Shown: piece by piece, positions 19,300 to 30,027 of the stretch
How positions within the stretch are numbered: position 1 is the first letter of the stretch
Layout of the letters: every line of letters begins with the position of its first letter
From: CAVRRZ01 sp963723745
GTDB taxonomy: Bacteria; Actinomycetota; Actinomycetes; Mycobacteriales; Geodermatophilaceae
Assembly: GCA_963723745.1 (NCBI GenBank)
Contig: CAVRRZ010000001.1
Span: 310,001 to 374,000 of the forward strand
Direction of reading: 5' to 3'
DNA length: 64,000 bases
The notes under the pieces: generated by a model
Told to the model about the DNA's origin: nothing
Seen by the model: the letters and a program-made list of their open reading frames with translations, nothing else
The model's database searches: none
Position numbers and translations under genes: made by a program

Positions 19300-21513
19300 A
19301 TGTCCGATCTGTGCTGTGGTGGGGACGACGACCGCCGCCCGGCCGACCGGGCGGGCCGGAGCGCTTCGATCCCGCTCGAAATGTCGCTGACCCCCGTCCC
19401 CGCCGAGGCGACCACCGTCGCGTCGCACAGCTGCGGGAACGGCTGCGCCTGCTGCGCCCCAGCCACCACAGCTTCCACCGTCTCACCGATGACGGCGTCT
19501 GCGGGTGACGATGGATGCGGTGACCCCACCTGCTCGGCCCCTGCTCCTGCAGGGGACGGTGAAGAGGAGCCGACCTCGTTGTGGCGGTCGCGGTCCGCGC
19601 AGCTCGCCGGGCTGGCCGGGCTGCTGTGGCTGGCCTCCCAGCTTCTCGCCTGGCTGAGCGAGGGCGGCGCTGCCGCGACCGTCTCCACGGTGCTGGCCGG
19701 CGGGGCGGTGCTGGCCGGTGGTGCGACGTTCGTGCCCGGCACGCTGCGGGCGCTGCGCCACGGCAGGCTTGGCGTCGGCACGCTGATGACGGTCGCGATG
19801 CTGGGTGCGATCGCTCTGGGCGCGGTCGGCGAGGCCGCGATGCTGGCGTTCCTGTTCTCCCTGGCCGAGGCGCTGGAGGACTACGCGGTGGCCCGCACCC
19901 GCCGCGGGCTGCGGGCGCTGCTGGACCTGGTGCCCGCCCGGGCGACTGTGCTGCGCGGCGGGGCCGAAGTGGAGCTCGACCCCGCCGAACTGCTCCCCGG
20001 CGACGTGCTGGTTGTCAAGCCCGGTGAGCGGCTGGCCACGGACGGACGGGTTCAGGCGGGGCTCTCCTCGCTGGACACCTCCGCGGTGACCGGGGAATCG
20101 GTGCCGGTGGAGGTCGGCCCAGGGAACGAGGTGTTCGCCGCCTCGGTCAACGGCGGCGGCGCCCTGGAGGTCGTGGTCACCGCCCGGGTGGCGGAGAACT
20201 CCCTGGCCCGGATCGTGCACATCGTCGAGGAGGCGCAGGAGCGCAAGGGCGCCGCGCAGCGGCTGGCCACCCGCATCGCCCGCCCGCTGGTGCCTGCGAT
20301 CTTCGTCGTCGCAGCTGCGATCGCCATCCTCGGCAGCATCCTCGGCGACCCCGAGGTGTGGATCGAGCGGGCGCTGGTGGTGCTGGTGGCGGCCTCGCCG
20401 TGCGCGTTCGCCATCGCGGTGCCGGTCACCGTGGTCGCCGCGATCGGTGCCGGCACCCGCGCCGGCGTACTGATCAAGGGCGGAGCGGCGCTGGAGGCCC
20501 TCGGCGGAGTGCGCGTCCTGGCGCTGGACAAGACCGGCACGCTGACCCGCAACCGGCCCGCCGTGGTCGCCATCGAAGCCCTGCCCGCCAGCAGCCAGGA
20601 CCAGGTGCTCGCCGTCGCCGCCGCACTCGAGGCGCGCAGCGAGCACCCCCTGGCCGGCGCCGTGCTGGCCGCCTGGCCGGCCGACCAGCCGCCGATCGAA
20701 CCCGCCGCCGACACCCAGGCCCTGGCCGGCCAGGGGGTCACCGGCCTGGTCGCCGGGCAGCCGGCGCGCCTCGGCAAGCCCGGCTTCATCGACCCCGGCC
20801 CGCTCGCCGCGGTCGTCACCGCCCACCAGGAGGCCGGCGCCACCGTTGTCCTCGTCGAGGCCGGCGGGCAGCTGCTGGGCGCCCTCGCGATCCGCGACGA
20901 GCTGCGCCCGGAAGCCGCCGAGGCCGTCGCGGCGCTGCACCGCATGGGGATCAGCACGAGCATGCTCACCGGGGATAATCCGCGCACCGCCGCCCACCTG
21001 GCCGCCGCCGCCGGCATCGATGACGTGCACGCCGAGCTGCGCCCGGAGGACAAGGCCACCCTCGTCGAGCAGCTGGGCCGCCGCGGCCGAGTCGCGATGG
21101 TCGGCGACGGCATCAACGACGCGCCTGCGCTGGCCACCGCCGACGTCGGCATTGCCATGGGCGCGATGGGCACCGATGTGGCGATTGAGACTGCCGACGT
21201 CGCGCTCATGGGCGAGGACCTGCGGCAACTGCCGCGCACCCTCGCCCACGCCCGCCGCGCGCGGCGGATCATGCTGCAGAGCCTGCTGCTGTCCGGTGCG
21301 ATCCTGGTCGTCCTCATTCCACTGGCCGCCTTCGGCGTCCTCGGCCTGTCCACGGTCATCGTCACCCACGAACTCGCCGAGGTCCTCGTCATTGCCAACG
21401 GCGTCCGCGCCGGTCGCCTGCGCCTCCCCGGGCAGCCGACAGCCCCCCAGCCACCGCAGGAGTCACGGCCGGAGTACGCGACCGCCATCCCGGGCGGTAG
21501 CCCCGCTCACTGA
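19300..21513 (+). CDS. P1B-type heavy-metal ATPase with SPC motif
   Basis: A 737-aa efflux pump. The N-terminus is not a classic heavy-metal-associated domain but a Cys/His-rich tail (DLCCGGDD, SHSCGNGCACCAP, CGDPTC). The core has TGES, DKTGT, SEHP, TGDN and GDGINDAPAL. The ion-path motif is SPC rather than CPC, and the last helices carry THELAEVLVIANG, which places it near the P1B-4 (CoaT/CtpD) side rather than typical ZntA pumps. With a CadC-type sensor directly upstream, Cd, Zn, Co or Pb export is likely; the exact ion is open. An ATG preceded by AGGAGGCG is used. Confidence 0.92.
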   Translation: MSDLCCGGDDDRRPADRAGRSASIPLEMSLTPVPAEATTVASHSCGNGCACCAPATTASTVSPMTASAGDDGCGDPTCSAPAPAGDGEEEPTSLWRSRSAQLAGLAGLLWLASQLLAWLSEGGAAATVSTVLAGGAVLAGGATFVPGTLRALRHGRLGVGTLMTVAMLGAIALGAVGEAAMLAFLFSLAEALEDYAVARTRRGLRALLDLVPARATVLRGGAEVELDPAELLPGDVLVVKPGERLATDGRVQAGLSSLDTSAVTGESVPVEVGPGNEVFAASVNGGGALEVVVTARVAENSLARIVHIVEEAQERKGAAQRLATRIARPLVPAIFVVAAAIAILGSILGDPEVWIERALVVLVAASPCAFAIAVPVTVVAAIGAGTRAGVLIKGGAALEALGGVRVLALDKTGTLTRNRPAVVAIEALPASSQDQVLAVAAALEARSEHPLAGAVLAAWPADQPPIEPAADTQALAGQGVTGLVAGQPARLGKPGFIDPGPLAAVVTAHQEAGATVVLVEAGGQLLGALAIRDELRPEAAEAVAALHRMGISTSMLTGDNPRTAAHLAAAAGIDDVHAELRPEDKATLVEQLGRRGRVAMVGDGINDAPALATADVGIAMGAMGTDVAIETADVALMGEDLRQLPRTLAHARRARRIMLQSLLLSGAILVVLIPLAAFGVLGLSTVIVTHELAEVLVIANGVRAGRLRLPGQPTAPQPPQESRPEYATAIPGGSPAH

Positions 21514-21755
21514 CCCTCACGGGTCTCGCTGAAACGAGCGGACCACTGGTCATGCGCGCGTACGGACGGCGAGCCGGCGTCCCGACGGACCACTCGGGTG
21601 CAGTCCTCGTGACTGCCTGACGCCGGCACGACGAAGCGACACCTGCGCCTCGTCGCTGACAAGCACCGCGAGCCGGGGATCAACTCAGCGACGCTGAGCA
21701 TGCCGACGAAGGGATACGCCCGATGAGCAGCTTGGTGGGCGGCCTGAGGGAGAGG

Positions 21756-22505
21756 TCAGATCGGGGGCCAACCCAGGCGGGCGTAGAAGCCCAGCATCCG
21801 ACTCATCAACACCGTCCAGCCCCCGGACATCATGGCGACCCCCATCCCGACCAGCAGTACCCCGCCGGCGATCTCGATGCGGCGCGAGTGCCGTCGGAAC
21901 CAGCCCATGCGGTCACCGCCGCGGGCCATCCCGCGTGCCACCAGAAGGAACGGCAGTCCGAGCCCCAGCGAATAGACGAACAGCAGCAAGGCTCCCCGTC
22001 CGACCGTGGCGGTGCCGGCCGCCGTCGTGAGGATGGAGGCCAGGACGGGACCGACGCAGGGTGTCCAGCCGAAGGCGAAGGCCGCCCCCAGAGGAAGCGC
22101 TCCTGCCGGACCGGGCTGCCACCGCCGTAGGTCTGTTCGCACGTCGCGGTGGAGATAGGGGATCCGGACAACGCCCGCGGTGGCCAGACCCATGAGGACG
22201 ATGAAGGTGCCGCCCACCAGGTTGATGGTCTGCAGGTTGCGCACCAGCAGGAAGCCGAGCGCCGACGACGTGGCGCCCAGTGCGGTGAACACGGCTGCGA
22301 AACCGGTGAGGAACAGCAAGGAACCGGCCAACACCCGCCGTCGCACGGTGGTGGCGAGCCGACCGCCGTCCGCCGCCCGTGCGTCGGAGCCCGACAGCCC
22401 CGAGACGTAGGAGACGAACCCCGGCAGGAGGGGCAGCGTGCACGGCGAGGTGAAAGAGACCACACCGGCGACCAGCGCCAGCGACATCAGGGCGAAGAGT
22501 TCCAA
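21756..22505 (-). CDS. CcdA-family thiol-disulfide transporter
   Basis: A 249-aa protein with six predicted membrane helices and the two redox Cys of the family, in SFTSPCTLPLLPGFVSY and FGWTPCVGPVL. It would move reducing equivalents from cytosolic thioredoxin to outer thiol proteins such as the CcmG- and CcmH-like proteins encoded nearby. It uses a TTG start with GAGGGAGG upstream. It is divergent from ccmA, and a dyad in the gap may serve both. Confidence 0.9.
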   Translation of the reverse strand: MELFALMSLALVAGVVSFTSPCTLPLLPGFVSYVSGLSGSDARAADGGRLATTVRRRVLAGSLLFLTGFAAVFTALGATSSALGFLLVRNLQTINLVGGTFIVLMGLATAGVVRIPYLHRDVRTDLRRWQPGPAGALPLGAAFAFGWTPCVGPVLASILTTAAGTATVGRGALLLFVYSLGLGLPFLLVARGMARGGDRMGWFRRHSRRIEIAGGVLLVGMGVAMMSGGWTVLMSRMLGFYARLGWPPI

Positions 22506-22572
22506 TCCGCCCCCTCCCTCAGGGTGCGCCGCTCGCCGAGGACGTCGACCGCGCCGTGCCGAACCGCAAAGC

Positions 22573-22589
22573 TACTAAGTACGGTAGGC
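22573..22589. promoter_or_regulatory. TACTA-N7-TAGTA-like dyad between ccdA-like and ccmA
   Basis: TACTAAGTACGGTAGGC matches 8 of 10 half-site bases. It ends two bases before the first possible ccmA start codon. TACGGT at 22580-22585 could be a -10 box for a leaderless ccm message. Confidence 0.6.
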
Positions 22590-22590
22590 G

Positions 22591-23376
22591 ATGCGTGCGG
22601 CCCACCCGAGCGCCCTGTCCCAGTCGTCAGAGAGCTGGATCGTGCCCGAGTCCCCCAACCCCCGGAATGCCTCCGACGGCGACGCCCCGCCGCTCCGCTC
22701 GGCACCGGTCGTCGACCTGACCGGCCTCGCCGTGACGGTGGACCGCACCCCTGTGCTCCGGGGAGTGACCCTGACCGTCGCGGCCGGTGAGGCGATCGGC
22801 ATCGTCGGCGCCAACGGGTCGGGCAAGAGCACCCTCCTCCGGGTCCTGGCGACGCTGCTACCGCCTGCCGCCGGCGCGGGCCGGGTACTGGGTGCCCGGT
22901 TGGGGACGCGTGAGGTCGAGGAGGTGCGACCGGACATCGCACTGCTCGGCCACGGCCCCGCGCTGTACCCCCGGCTGACGCTGCGCGAGAACCTCACCTT
23001 CTACAGCCGGCTCACCGGCCGCGGGGAGGACGGCGTCGAGTCGGCTCTCACGGACGTCGGCCTGCGGCGTGCGGCCGACCGCCCGGCGGACCGCTGCTCG
23101 CACGGCATGCTGCGCCGTACGGAGTTCGCGCGGGTGCTGATCGCCGCACCCCGACTGCTGCTACTCGACGAGGCCCATGCGGGACTGGACCCGGCAGCGG
23201 CGACGCTCGTCGAGGCCGTCGTTCAGGAGGTTCGCGCGCGGAACGGCGCCTCCGTCGTCGTCTCACACGAACTGGAACGACTGGAGTGCACCACCGACCG
23301 GATCGTGGAGGTCAAGGACGGCGCCCTGCGCTCCCTCCGCCGCTCCGGCCGCCCGCTGGACGAGGTGCTCGGATGA
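22591..23376 (+). CDS. ccmA: heme/cytochrome c maturation ABC ATPase CcmA
   Basis: A 261-aa ABC ATPase with Walker A GANGSGKST, Walker B LLLLDEAHAGLD and a degenerate signature (SHGMLRRTEFARVL), as is usual for CcmA. With CcmB and CcmC it drives release of heme-loaded CcmE. The ATG at 22591 would be leaderless, just after a -10-like TACGGT; a GTG at 22642 with a weak AGAGAG is the alternative and would remove 17 unconserved residues. First gene of a nine-gene run with overlaps throughout. Confidence 0.92.
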   Translation: MRAAHPSALSQSSESWIVPESPNPRNASDGDAPPLRSAPVVDLTGLAVTVDRTPVLRGVTLTVAAGEAIGIVGANGSGKSTLLRVLATLLPPAAGAGRVLGARLGTREVEEVRPDIALLGHGPALYPRLTLRENLTFYSRLTGRGEDGVESALTDVGLRRAADRPADRCSHGMLRRTEFARVLIAAPRLLLLDEAHAGLDPAAATLVEAVVQEVRARNGASVVVSHELERLECTTDRIVEVKDGALRSLRRSGRPLDEVLG

Positions 23377-24062
23377 GCGGTCCACGGACCGGCCCGCCGG
23401 CCCCTTGGCGGCAGATGGTCGAGATTGCCCGCACGGACCTGGTCCTGGAGTCCCGCACCGGGGAGGCGCTGCTGGTGACGGCGCCCTTCGGGGCCGTCGC
23501 GCTGCTCCTGGTGCCCATGGCCGTGGGCACCGACGTCCCCCTGCTGCGCTCCGTCGGGTCCGGCATGTACTGGGTGATCGTGCTCCTGTTCGGGGTCCTG
23601 GCGACCCTTCGCCAGAGTGCCGTGGACACGCCCGCGCAGGTCGCCCTGCTCCGCCTTGCGGGCATCCATCCAGCGGTCCATCTGGTCGGTCGCGCGGCGG
23701 CCAGCGCCGTGCTGCTGCTCGCCTTCGAACTGGCCCTGCTGCCGGTCGCCGTCATCGTCTACGACCCGCCGCTGGACGGCTGGCCGTGGCTGCTCCTGGT
23801 CCTACCGCTGGTCGCCCTCGGCCTGGCCGTGTTGGGCACGTTGGCCGGCGCGCTCGCCCAGGGCCTGGCCGGTCGGACAACTCTTGGGCCGCTGCTCGTC
23901 GTGCCGCTGGCCCTGCCGCTCCTGCTCTCCGCCACCCAGGTCGCCGAGGCCACCCGCTACGGCAGCAGCCCCTGGCGGTGGCTCGCCCTGCTCGCGCTGG
24001 TGGACGTCGTGGCGGCCCTCGCCGTCGTCCTGTCCGCCCGATCCCTCGAGGAGGTCTCGTGA
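23373..24062 (+). CDS. ccmB: cytochrome c maturation permease CcmB
   Basis: A 229-aa membrane protein with six predicted helices and the usual CcmB features: EIARTDLVLESR at the start and FGVLATLRQSA in the first third. It forms the CcmAB transporter. The ATG overlaps the ccmA stop (ATGA), so translation is coupled. Confidence 0.92.
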   Translation: MSGPRTGPPAPWRQMVEIARTDLVLESRTGEALLVTAPFGAVALLLVPMAVGTDVPLLRSVGSGMYWVIVLLFGVLATLRQSAVDTPAQVALLRLAGIHPAVHLVGRAAASAVLLLAFELALLPVAVIVYDPPLDGWPWLLLVLPLVALGLAVLGTLAGALAQGLAGRTTLGPLLVVPLALPLLLSATQVAEATRYGSSPWRWLALLALVDVVAALAVVLSARSLEEVS

Positions 24063-24793
24063 GGTTCCTCTCGCGACACCTGACCACCGTGGCCGTCCTG
24101 GTCCTGGCAGCCGGCCTCGCCGCCGCGCTCACTGCGCCTCCGGACCAGTTGCAGGGAAACCTGCAGCGGCTGATGTACGTGCACGTCCCCGCCGCATGGT
24201 TGGCCTTCCTCAGCTTCGGGATCACCTTCGCCGCGAGCGCCGGCTGGTTGTGGAAGCGGACGCCGCGGTGGGATCGAGCGGCGGCGGCCAGCGCGGAGGT
24301 CGGCGTCTTCTTCACCGGCCTGACCCTCGCCCTGGGCTCGGTGTGGGGCAAACCGGTGTGGGGTGTCTGGTGGACCTGGGACCCCCGGCTGGTGACGACG
24401 GCCCTGATGTTCTTCGTCTACCTGGGTTACCTGGCGCTGCGCCGGGCCACGCTGGACCCCACCGTGCGGGCCCGTCGCTCCGCCGTCTTCGGTGTCCTCG
24501 CGTTCGCGCAGGTGCCGGTCGTGCACATGTCGGTGATCTGGTGGCGCACGCTGCACCAACCACCCACGGTGCTCAGGCCCGGCGACCCGACCATCGACCA
24601 CTGGATGCTGGCGGCCCTGCTGCTCAACGTGGTGGCCTTCACCCTCGTCTACGCGGTGCTGCTCCGGTCACGGATCCGCCTGGCCGTCGAGGAGCAGTCG
24701 CTCGAGGCCGCGCAGGACGACGCGGCCAGCGACCTCGCCGGGGACGCCGTGAGCGCCCCGGACTACGGAAAGGAGGCGACGCGTCGTGTCTGA
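24059..24793 (+). CDS. ccmC: heme-handling protein CcmC
   Basis: A 244-aa protein with six membrane helices. It carries the tryptophan-rich heme-binding WWD motif (GVWWTWDPRL, about residues 101-110) and flanking His residues in YVHVPAAW and VVHMSVIWW, the axial ligands in the family. CcmC loads heme onto the apo-CcmE His. The GTG overlaps the ccmB stop. Confidence 0.93.
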   Translation: MRFLSRHLTTVAVLVLAAGLAAALTAPPDQLQGNLQRLMYVHVPAAWLAFLSFGITFAASAGWLWKRTPRWDRAAAASAEVGVFFTGLTLALGSVWGKPVWGVWWTWDPRLVTTALMFFVYLGYLALRRATLDPTVRARRSAVFGVLAFAQVPVVHMSVIWWRTLHQPPTVLRPGDPTIDHWMLAALLLNVVAFTLVYAVLLRSRIRLAVEEQSLEAAQDDAASDLAGDAVSAPDYGKEATRRV

Positions 24794-24908
24794 GTGGGCC
24801 TGGGTCGCTCTGGGATTCGGCATGAGCTACGGAGCCATGGGCGGGTACCTCCTGAGCCTGCGGCAGCGCACCATCACCGTCCGCCGGCGCCTCGGGCAGC
24901 CCCGATGA
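24786..24908 (+). CDS. ccmD: CcmD small membrane protein
   Basis: A 40-aa protein read from a GTG inside the end of ccmC. One membrane helix (WVALGFGMSYGAMGGYLLSL) is followed by a basic tail (RQRTITVRRRLGQPR), the standard CcmD form. CcmD helps release holo-CcmE from CcmABC. Its stop overlaps the ccmE start (ATGA), so it fills the only gap in the operon. Confidence 0.85.
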   Translation: MSEWAWVALGFGMSYGAMGGYLLSLRQRTITVRRRLGQPR

Positions 24909-25332
24909 GGCGCTACCGGCTGCTGATCGTGGCCGCCCTGGGCGTGGCCCTCCTGCTCCTGGGAGTCCTCTTCGTGGGCAACATCAACGGCAACCTCGTG
25001 TACTACCTGACCCCCGACGAGGCGCTCGCGCAGAAGGCCGACTTCGCCGACGGTCGGCGTCTCCAGATCGGCGGACTGGTCGAGGAGGGCAGCGTCGAGT
25101 CCGGTCCCGAGGGGCTGCGCTTCATCGTCGTCTCGGACACCGGACCGGCGTCGTCGGCGGTGACCGTGCGGTACGACGGCTCTCCAGCCCAGCTCTTCCG
25201 ACCGGGGATCGGCGTCGTCCTGGAGGGCGCGTGGAACGGCCAGACCTTCGATGCCGACACCATGATCGTCAAGCACGACGAGAACTACCGGGCGCCGGGA
25301 GACGATCCGGCGCCGGCCGATGAAGGATCTGC

Positions 25333-25336
<4 letters not shown>
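24905..25336 (+). CDS. ccmE: heme chaperone CcmE
   Basis: A 143-aa membrane-anchored OB-fold protein with an N-terminal helix and the heme-attachment motif VKHDENY; the His is the residue that binds heme covalently. Some archaea and bacteria use a Cys here, but this is the His form. It shuttles heme from CcmC to CcmF/H. Its Asp/Pro-rich C-terminus is typical. Confidence 0.93.
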
Positions 25337-27310
<1,974 letters not shown>

Positions 27311-27318
<8 letters not shown>

Positions 27319-27790
27319 GCGGCTGCGCCGGACGGTCCTGCCCGTGCTGATCATCGCCCTGCTGGGCATCGCCGTTGCCGGCCTCGTCGCCGGGACCGAC
27401 GGTCAGGGCGACCGCGCCTACGAGCTCGAGCAGCGGCTGCGCTGCCCGGTGTGCAAGACGGTGTCCATCGCGGACTCGACGTCCGACACCGCCGTGGCCA
27501 TGCGGGCGACCGTCGCAGAGCAGGTCGAGGCCGGACGGTCCGACCAGGAGATCATCGCCTGGTTCACCGAGCGCTACGGCGACTGGGTCCTCCAGGATCC
27601 GCCGACCAGCGGGACGACGCTGCCGCTGTGGCTCGTCCCGCTCGGCGTCGCCGCGGCCGGAGTCATCGTGGTGCTCACCCGCCGACGAGGCGCCGATCCA
27701 CCCGGCGAGCTGTCACCTGCTGACCGGGCGCGGGTCGCCGAGGCGGTGGCGCACATGCGGGCCGGCCCGGAGGAGGACGAGCGGCTGTGA
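27311..27790 (+). CDS. ccmH: cytochrome c maturation protein CcmH (CcmL type)
   Basis: A 159-aa protein: an N-terminal membrane helix, a small extracytoplasmic domain with the redox pair in RLRCPVCKTVSIADS, then a second helix (LWLVPLGVAAAGVIVVL). It reduces the CXXCH Cys pair of apocytochrome before heme attachment. It overlaps the end of ccmF by eight bases. Confidence 0.92.
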
Positions 27791-28599
27791 CCGACCGCAC
27801 CCGCCTGGAGCAGGAGCGCGACCAGGCACTGCGCGACCTCGTCGACCTCGAGGAGCAGGTCATCGAGGGAGAAGTCCCCGGAGAACTCGCCGAACGCCTC
27901 CGGCAGCAGTACGAGCGCAGAGCCGCGAAAGCGCTCGCCCTGCTGGAGGCCGAGGCGGACTTCCCGGAGCCGGCGTCGCCGGCCCAAAGCCGCGGGACAC
28001 GGGCCCGCTGGGCCGCCTATGCCCTCGCCGTCGCGGTCGCCCTGTTCGCCGCCGTGGTCCTCCTGCCGGGCTATCTCGGCGAGCGGCCGACCGGTGGTGC
28101 GGTCACCGGCAACGAGGCGCTGGGCTCCACCGTTCCGGATGGCGGAGCAGATACGGCCCCGCGGGATCTGTCCACCGTCACCAACGAGGAGATGGAGGCC
28201 GTGATCGCCGACAACCCCGAGGTGATCGACATGCGGCTGGCCCTGGCTCAGCGGTACCTCGACCAGGGCGAGTACGTGGACGCCGCCCGCCACCTTCTGG
28301 TCGCGCTCGACCAGGAACCGCGCAACGTCGAGGCGCAGGCCCACTACGGCTGGCTGCTCCTCCAGCTCGACCAACCGGAGCAGGCGATGGAGTACGTGGA
28401 CGGGGCGCTGGCGCAGGATCCGCGGTCCATTGAAGGCCTGTGGTTCAAGGCCAACATCGCCTTCTTCGGCCTGTCCGACCCGACCGCCGCGACGACCGTC
28501 CTCGAGCAGCTCCGGCAGCGACCGGACCTGACGCGCGAGGTGCGCAACCAGGTGGAGACGCTGACGCGCGAAATCCAATCCCGGGGCGTCGGGGAATGA
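27787..28599 (+). CDS. ccmI: CcmI-like TPR protein
   Basis: A 270-aa protein with a cytosolic coiled coil, one membrane helix (about residues 77-97) and a TPR domain outside (ALAQRYLDQGEYVDAARHLL and following repeats). CcmI-type TPRs hold apocytochrome c for the heme lyase. The GTG overlaps the ccmH stop. The name follows from operon position and domain layout. Confidence 0.82.
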   Translation: MTDRTRLEQERDQALRDLVDLEEQVIEGEVPGELAERLRQQYERRAAKALALLEAEADFPEPASPAQSRGTRARWAAYALAVAVALFAAVVLLPGYLGERPTGGAVTGNEALGSTVPDGGADTAPRDLSTVTNEEMEAVIADNPEVIDMRLALAQRYLDQGEYVDAARHLLVALDQEPRNVEAQAHYGWLLLQLDQPEQAMEYVDGALAQDPRSIEGLWFKANIAFFGLSDPTAATTVLEQLRQRPDLTREVRNQVETLTREIQSRGVGE

Positions 28600-29231
28600 C
28601 CACGCCCGCGCTTGAGCGCGCGGCCCGCTCCTGGCGGCCGGTGAAGATCGCCGCCCTGACGGTGGTCGTCCTGGTCGTCGGCGTGGCGGCCCTGCTGGGC
28701 AGCCGGATCGACCAAGATGCCTCCCTCGTGGAGAGCCCGCTGATCGGCCAGCCGGTACCCGACCTCACCCTTCCCGACCTCGAGGGCTCCGGCAGCGTGT
28801 CGTTCAGCGAGCTGCGCGGCCAGATCGTCGTCGTCAACTTCTGGGCCTCCTGGTGCGTCCCCTGCCGCAACGAGCACCCCGTGCTGGTCGCGGCGAACGA
28901 CGCCTACCGCGAGTCTGGGGTCACCTTCGTCGGCATCAACTTCCAGGACCAGCAGGGGTCCGCGACGTCGTTCCTCGACGAGCTCGGACGCGGCGAGGGC
29001 TATCGCTACGTCACCGACCCCGACTCCCGGGCAGCGGTCGAGTTCGGCGTCTACGGCGTCCCCGAGACCTACTTCATCGACCGCAACGGCACGATCGTCG
29101 CCAAGATCACCGGCGAGACGAACCCCGTGCTGATGGCCGACGTGCTGGACGCGATCCTCGCCGGCCGCGAACCCCCGTCACGCACGGACGGAACGGTCCA
29201 ACCCGGGCCGGGGCAGGACCCGGTCGGCTGA
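28596..29231 (+). CDS. ccmG: thioredoxin-like protein CcmG/ResA
   Basis: A 211-aa membrane-anchored thioredoxin fold with active site NFWASWCVPCRNEHP. The cis-Pro loop GVPETYFID and a Glu near the centre of the fold match CcmG, which keeps CcmH reduced and takes electrons from CcdA. Its ATG overlaps the ccmI stop. It closes the ccm operon; the next 187 bases hold a promoter dyad. Confidence 0.9.
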   Translation: MTTPALERAARSWRPVKIAALTVVVLVVGVAALLGSRIDQDASLVESPLIGQPVPDLTLPDLEGSGSVSFSELRGQIVVVNFWASWCVPCRNEHPVLVAANDAYRESGVTFVGINFQDQQGSATSFLDELGRGEGYRYVTDPDSRAAVEFGVYGVPETYFIDRNGTIVAKITGETNPVLMADVLDAILAGREPPSRTDGTVQPGPGQDPVG

Positions 29232-29357
29232 CCGGCTCACCACGCGCGCCGGGCGGAACATGACCCGCCCCGCAGGCCGCAACGACGGCGACCGCCCGTG
29301 CGGCGGCCACGGTCTGGCCGATCACCGGTCAGGACGGGCGTGTGCGGCGCCGGTCGT

Positions 29358-29374
29358 TACTATGCGGCGTAGTA
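29358..29374. promoter_or_regulatory. TACTA-N7-TAGTA dyad, upstream of tlpA-lnt
   Basis: TACTATGCGGCGTAGTA, both half-sites perfect. TACTAT at its left end is a good -10 hexamer for the gene starting at 29419, so a bound repressor would block the promoter. Confidence 0.8.
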
Positions 29375-29418
29375 CGCAATGCCCGGTGCGCGGGCGTGAA
29401 CGGGAGCGGGAGGCCTTG

Positions 29419-30027
29419 ATGGCGGCTCGAGTGACCTCGCGTCGCCGCCGGGGTGCGCTCGCCATCGTGGTGGGGCTCGCCGTGAGCGGGTGCAGCTCCG
29501 AGTCCGCTCGTCCGGCGGCGGACGCTGACACCAACGGATCGGCTGCCGTCCCCGCCGATGTTTCCGGCTGCGAGGCGTTCGCCGCCGACGGCGCGTCAGC
29601 GGACGACGGGCTGCCCGCGTTGCGCCTGCCCTGCCTCGCCGGGGGCCCGGACGTCTCCCTCGACGACCTGGGGGACCGCCCGGTGCTGGTCAACCTCTGG
29701 GCCAGCTGGTGCGCCCCCTGCCGCGAGGAGATGCCGCTGATCGAGGATGCCTATGCCCGTTCCGGCGACCGGATCGGCTTCCTCGGCGTCAACACCGAGG
29801 ACCCGCGATCGGCGGCAGTCTCGCTGCTCGCCGATCTGGACGTCACCTTCGCGCACCTGGTCGATCAGGAGGGCCGGTTGCTGGCGGAGCTCGGGCTTCC
29901 GGGGCTGCCGGTCACCCTGGCCGTCGCACCGGACGGGCGCGTCATCGATCGGCAGGTCGGCCAGCTGTCCGCCGCCCGGCTCGACGAGATGGTCGCCGAG
30001 CTGACTGCCGACGCCCCCACCCTGTGA
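29419..30027 (+). CDS. TlpA-like thioredoxin lipoprotein
   Basis: A 202-aa protein with a lipobox (AVSGC near residue 25) and a thioredoxin domain with NLWASWCAPCREEMP. The cis-Pro stretch GLPGLPVTLAV is present. It is one of four TlpA/ResA-type proteins or remnants in the window. Its GGGAGG stands 7 bases before the ATG. It is cotranslated with lnt (GTGA overlap), an uncommon pairing. Confidence 0.9.
   Translation: MAARVTSRRRRGALAIVVGLAVSGCSSESARPAADADTNGSAAVPADVSGCEAFAADGASADDGLPALRLPCLAGGPDVSLDDLGDRPVLVNLWASWCAPCREEMPLIEDAYARSGDRIGFLGVNTEDPRSAAVSLLADLDVTFAHLVDQEGRLLAELGLPGLPVTLAVAPDGRVIDRQVGQLSAARLDEMVAELTADAPTL

Noticed and set aside
19483..21369. 628-codon open frame opposite the P1B ATPase
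   Set aside because: Gln/Gly/Arg-rich mirror of a gene with all ATPase motifs; no start signal or family.
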